From the NCBI GenBank assembly GCA_008921705.1, contig VFFE01007257.1:3534858-3598857 (forward strand): a stretch of DNA of 64,000 nt, written 5' to 3'. The notes under the pieces were generated by a model. The model made no database searches, was not told the DNA's origin, and saw only the letters and a program-made list of their open reading frames with translations. This DNA comes from Burhinus oedicnemus. Its lineage: Eukaryota; Chordata; Aves; Charadriiformes; Burhinidae. This document shows, one piece after another, positions 62,311 through 64,000 of the stretch. The translations under genes were made by a program, and so were the position numbers. The number at the start of each line of letters is the position of its first letter. Within the stretch, counting starts at the first letter, position 1.

Positions 62311-64000
62311 ATCTCTATGTTGAGGACTGTATGAATTCCCTTCCAGGTCTAACAGCAATAAACAAGGGCACCATGTAAAGAAAGACTACCCATTTAACTT
62401 CAGGGTTTAACTGGATCTGCTAGGTGAAACCAGAGTACCCCTAAGAACCTCCCCAACCCAAAGTGATCAACATTTAACAATTAATCCTTCCTGTTGGCCA
62501 CCGATTAATCAGTGACTGGATAATAGACTGGTGCATGTAAGAACTCTATGTGAGACTTTAACAGTAACATCATGGCCTTTCAGTGAAAGCCAATGAAAAG
62601 TTTTACAAGAATGCAGGTATTAATCCTAGAGCCATCAACACAATCCACTTCGGATAAGGCTATCTTATTTACCTAAAACTACACTATAATTCTGAAAGGT
62701 TACTTCCAACTGTAAACTATAGCACAATATTTCTGTAAAAACTGATATTGGTCCACCTGCAGTAGAAGAACTACATAATTTACGTGGGTGAGAGTGCAAT
62801 TCTTTGTACGTATACTTCTGGATATAACTACACTCTGACAGAGCAATGAGGCTCTCCTTTTTAAATTGCTTTAAAAGAACTGAATCTCCCTGAGGACAAA
62901 AAAATTACAGCACTGTTAATATATTACTCTGAATTTGGAGAATAATTGAGGAAATCAGATTGTACCTATTCAACTATACTTCAACATGAAAGAGTTGGGC
63001 ACTCAACTAATTATTTTCTTCTTCTTCCTCTTAATTATTTTTACAGTAGTAGTAGTAGTAGTAGTACTAATAGCATGCAAGTGATGATAACATTTCTATT
63101 TTCGAGGATTTCAACCACAGATGAATTCCTGATTAGCTGTGGATAACCTCCTTGGTTTATCTATTATTGTCCAAGAACTGTAAGATGTAATTATGAATAT
63201 GCTTTGGAGATGAGGGTTTCCATGTACTTTTTATTACATCCATACAACACAGGTTTAGTTATAGTTTTACTTGCCCCACAAAAAAACCATAAGGAAGCTT
63301 AATTGGAAATATGTGTCCAATGTATCTAAGCCCTGCTCCTAAGCTTAGACTGTACTCCATGAATACAGTATCATTTGACGTTCAAAAATAAGGTGAGGAG
63401 TTCTACTCCTTCTAGATATTGACTTTGTGGGGCAAGAATTATGCAATACTGACTATCTACCAAGGCAAATCACTCAATAGCTTTCCAGAAAGCACAAGCT
63501 AACCACAAAGTTGGTCCTATAAATTCTCTAACAAGCCAAACTGATTCTTCAGTGTATAAATGTTAAATTGCATCATTCTGTAAGTAATACATTTGCTTTA
63601 AAAACTAAAGGTAGTTTTCTTCATGCATCATACACATAAGATTTCATCCACATGTATGTTGTGAACAAGGGAAGAGACCACAGAAGCATGTTGGGGTACA
63701 AATGATAGTGGTGGGAAGCGGGCAATGAAGAATTTGAGAACACAAGGCCAAAGCAAGAGGAAGGACTTTGGCAACCCTCATTTAGATCAGATTAAGCTGT
63801 TGCATAACTACATACTAATAGAGCAAGATTCAGATACTCAGTGGAGTATCTGATACTTGGGGTCACTACTGCATAGTGATTGAAGCATATCCAATAACTC
63901 TTTCATTTCTTCACTCATAAATAGGAGAGGCTTGATGCTGCAAACAGAGTAAAGGCATTTATGCGCATATACTTTCATACAAACTGTTAGTGTGAATCAT
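62311..64000. other. Gene-free sequence to window end
   Basis: No gene or mobile element recognised apart from a trinucleotide repeat. Confidence 0.5.
63045..63065 (+). repeat. (AGT)7 microsatellite
   Basis: Seven perfect AGT units followed by ACT. A likely length-polymorphic simple repeat. Confidence 0.9.

Overview
The window reads as bird genomic DNA with no host protein-coding gene that I can support. It is AT-rich and repeat-poor over most of its length. The avian assignment rests on the mobile elements: chicken-repeat-1 (CR1) LINE copies ending in the ATTCTATG octamer tail, a solo LTR of a type I know to be widespread in birds, and deeply decayed CR1 copies of the kind shared with turtles and crocodiles. 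I cannot name the species. The window looks like a gene desert or the inside of a very large intron.

Layout. 1-2419: unremarkable. 2420-3680: 5'-truncated CR1 (+) with reverse transcriptase remains. 3681-12804: nothing recognised. 12805-13375: GC-rich old dispersed repeat (copy A, -). 15716-15765: a 50-N assembly gap between G and T homopolymers. 19693-20343: a 651-bp solo LTR (-) with a 4-bp target duplication. 20931-24968: a gag-pro-pol block of a gammaretrovirus-like (class I) endogenous retrovirus (-). It lacks LTRs, matrix and envelope and sits between two 63-bp direct repeats of flanking DNA. 25466-25985: copy B of the GC-rich repeat (+). 27899-29550: a second, younger-looking CR1 (-) with 380 open codons but mutated catalytic residues. 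29940-31672: a very old CR1 (+). 42285-42520: a MIR/CORE-SINE-like relic. 43334-43393 and 45655-45835: small CR1 relics. 51655-52640: an old CR1 (-) still showing endonuclease end, linker and RT start in order. 56602-57150: a 549-bp solo LTR (+) with a 5-bp target duplication. 61885-61969: a possible hAT-type miniature element. 62090-62310: a CR1 3' end (+).

None of these elements looks functional and they do not work together; they are independent insertions of different ages. The most unusual object is the retroviral block. It carries no LTR, so it is not a normal provirus. Its long flanking duplication and a 9-bp foldback at one junction point to capture of a retroviral fragment during repair of a staggered break, or to an assembly error. 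I found no undescribed functional system, RNA gene, CRISPR array or operon. Family names are from recognition of motifs and remembered family features; no database search was possible.
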